Of a stretch of 47,187 nt of DNA, positions 46,159 to 47,187 are shown one piece after another. Position 1 is the first letter of the stretch; every line of letters begins with the position of its first letter. Both the position numbers and the translations under genes were made by a program. Source of the DNA: a virus; IMG/VR virus record IMGVR_UViG_3300032236_001371, positions 1-47,187 of that record, one strand, 5' to 3'. Below the pieces are notes generated by a model, which searched no databases, was not told the DNA's origin, and saw nothing but the letters and a program-made list of their open reading frames with translations.

Positions 46159-47087
46159 GGCATAGTAACATATTTTGCGTAAAGATCGGTGTTTACAAAC
46201 TTATCGAAAAGCATGTCAACCAAAACATGGTGAAATTCACCAATATCATTTTTATTCAACTCTTTGATTGGAATCCATTTAACTTCGGCAATATCATCAT
46301 TGCCTTGAGGACGACCAAAAATATACTTTCCAACAAAGAAAGCAGTTTTAATGCAATCAACTTCGCCCATATAACGACTATCATTAATTTTGAGTGAACC
46401 CAAATAAGTAATTCCATCAATTTCAACGCCGGTTTCTTCGGCAGCTTCACGACGAGCATCCATTTCGAGTGAAGTGCTATTAGGATCGCTGAATCCACCA
46501 ATAAAACGCCATTTTGTTTCTGTTGGCTTGCGACCCATCAACAAACGACCATTATCATCAACAATTGCAACATCAACAGTTTGATATGCAGTGGGAAAAC
46601 GATTTGCTTGTGCGGCAACAATACCAGCACGATATTGTTCATTTGGTTGATAATTGGAAGTTGCTTGACGACGAAGCTCATCGGCACCAACAAAGCTACT
46701 AGCTTCAAATACAAATGTAGAAAATTTACCATTATACTTGCTGATAAATGTATCTTTGCTGCCATAAATGGCAACAGTTTCATTGGCTCCAATATTGTCC
46801 TTGATTAGCTTGTCAAGGTTTGTGCTCCAAAGAGCATTATCCTTGGGAATATCATTGATATAGAGAATATCAATTTTGGGGAACTTTTCCTGAATCATTG
46901 CTTTACGGGCACGAAAATCCAATGGATTAGCAATGGTTCCACGCATCAAGCTATTTCCAATAACAATGATTGTGTGCTTGTGACGCTTGACGACTTCATC
47001 AATCATTCGGATTTGCTCCGCATGAAGTACGTGCGTTTGATAACGGCCAATAATAACGGCTACATCTGCGATTTGTTTAACATTCAT
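46155..47087 (-). CDS. nadM: Bifunctional NMN adenylyltransferase / Nudix hydrolase (NadM-Nudix)
   Basis: The 310-residue protein has an N-terminal nucleotidyltransferase (AVIIGRYQTHVLHAEQIRMI with the T/H-x-x-H site, VIGNSL, and SSFVGADELRRQ in the place of ISSTxxR) and a C-terminal Nudix domain with GGFSDPN...DARREAAEETGVEI, in which R-E-x-x-E-E-x-G is intact and the first Glu of the box is replaced. The same fusion is known from Synechocystis and phage KVP40. It would make NAD from NMN and ATP and hydrolyse ADP-ribose. The interval 47088-47187 upstream has no gene and no clear promoter. Confidence 0.9.
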   Translation of the reverse strand: MNVKQIADVAVIIGRYQTHVLHAEQIRMIDEVVKRHKHTIIVIGNSLMRGTIANPLDFRARKAMIQEKFPKIDILYINDIPKDNALWSTNLDKLIKDNIGANETVAIYGSKDTFISKYNGKFSTFVFEASSFVGADELRRQATSNYQPNEQYRAGIVAAQANRFPTAYQTVDVAIVDDNGRLLMGRKPTETKWRFIGGFSDPNSTSLEMDARREAAEETGVEIDGITYLGSLKINDSRYMGEVDCIKTAFFVGKYIFGRPQGNDDIAEVKWIPIKELNKNDIGEFHHVLVDMLFDKFVNTDLYAKYVTMP

Positions 47088-47187
47088 AGATTATCTTGTA
47101 TCTTTCTACTTTGTTGATTGTATTTGAAATTTATCTAAATCAATTTCAATTACGCCTATAACTATAGACGAAAAAATGAAAAAGTCA

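Noticed and set aside
1-47187. tRNA or rRNA genes
   Set aside because: Scanning by eye for T-arm consensus (GGTTCGA-type) and cloverleaf-like pairs in intergenic sequence gave no candidate; a covariance-model search would be decisive.

Overview
The window looks like part of the genome of a large, AT-rich, lytic tailed phage related to the T4-like superfamily. The evidence is an intein-containing SNF2/UvsW-type helicase, RNA ligases and a 5'-kinase, NAD-salvage enzymes of the kind known from large myoviruses, free-standing GIY-YIG, HNH and PD-(D/E)XK homing-type endonucleases, fibre-like structural proteins with Ala/Ser/Tyr repeats, and dense back-to-back genes with ATGA overlaps. The host cannot be named. 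Almost no start codon has a purine-rich Shine-Dalgarno; most sit in an A/T-rich context such as AATATATG. The minus-strand operons nevertheless carry recognisable TTGAC(A/T)-N15-17-TA...T promoters. The first 10 bases match the end of an Illumina adapter, so the left edge is an assembly edge.

Layout: (1) 1-504, a truncated nucleoside deoxyribosyltransferase-like gene. (2) 556-10071, ten rightward, tightly packed glycan genes (nine glycosyltransferase-like proteins and one sugar O-methyltransferase-like protein), ending at a leftward remnant of a GT10 fucosyltransferase. (3) 10247-12447, three rightward virion or virion-associated genes. (4) 12444-15992, two leftward tail-fibre-like genes. (5) 16163-20691, helicase with intein, a degenerate HNH protein and small genes. 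(6) 21111-24196, GDP-mannose dehydratase, an IscU scaffold, three tandem small CPCGCGQ proteins and a von Willebrand A protein. (7) 24193-47087, a long leftward accessory region: HNH nuclease, ClpP, phosphatases, an RNA-repair set (kinase, cREC domain, two RNA ligases), many small genes, macro domain, peptidyl-tRNA hydrolase, PRPP synthase, NADAR, NAMPT and two NAD-synthesis fusion proteins.

How the genes may work together: the glycosyltransferases and Gmd could build and attach a fucose- or rhamnose-type glycan to virion or host surface. NadV, Prs, the NadM-Nudix protein and the PncC-NadD fusion form a nicotinamide-to-NAD route, and NADAR, macro and Nudix proteins could remove or recycle ADP-ribose; together this resembles counter-defence against NAD-depleting or ADP-ribosylating immunity. 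The kinase, cREC protein, metallophosphatases and two ligases fit repair of RNA broken by host nucleases.

The most unusual structure is at 22826-23480. Three adjacent short genes share a duplicated N-terminal CPCGCGQ module, and each continues with a different short segment that resembles part of a T4-type major capsid protein. The three segments occur in capsid order, and the first corresponds to the Gol region of T4 gp23. I know of no described system like this.
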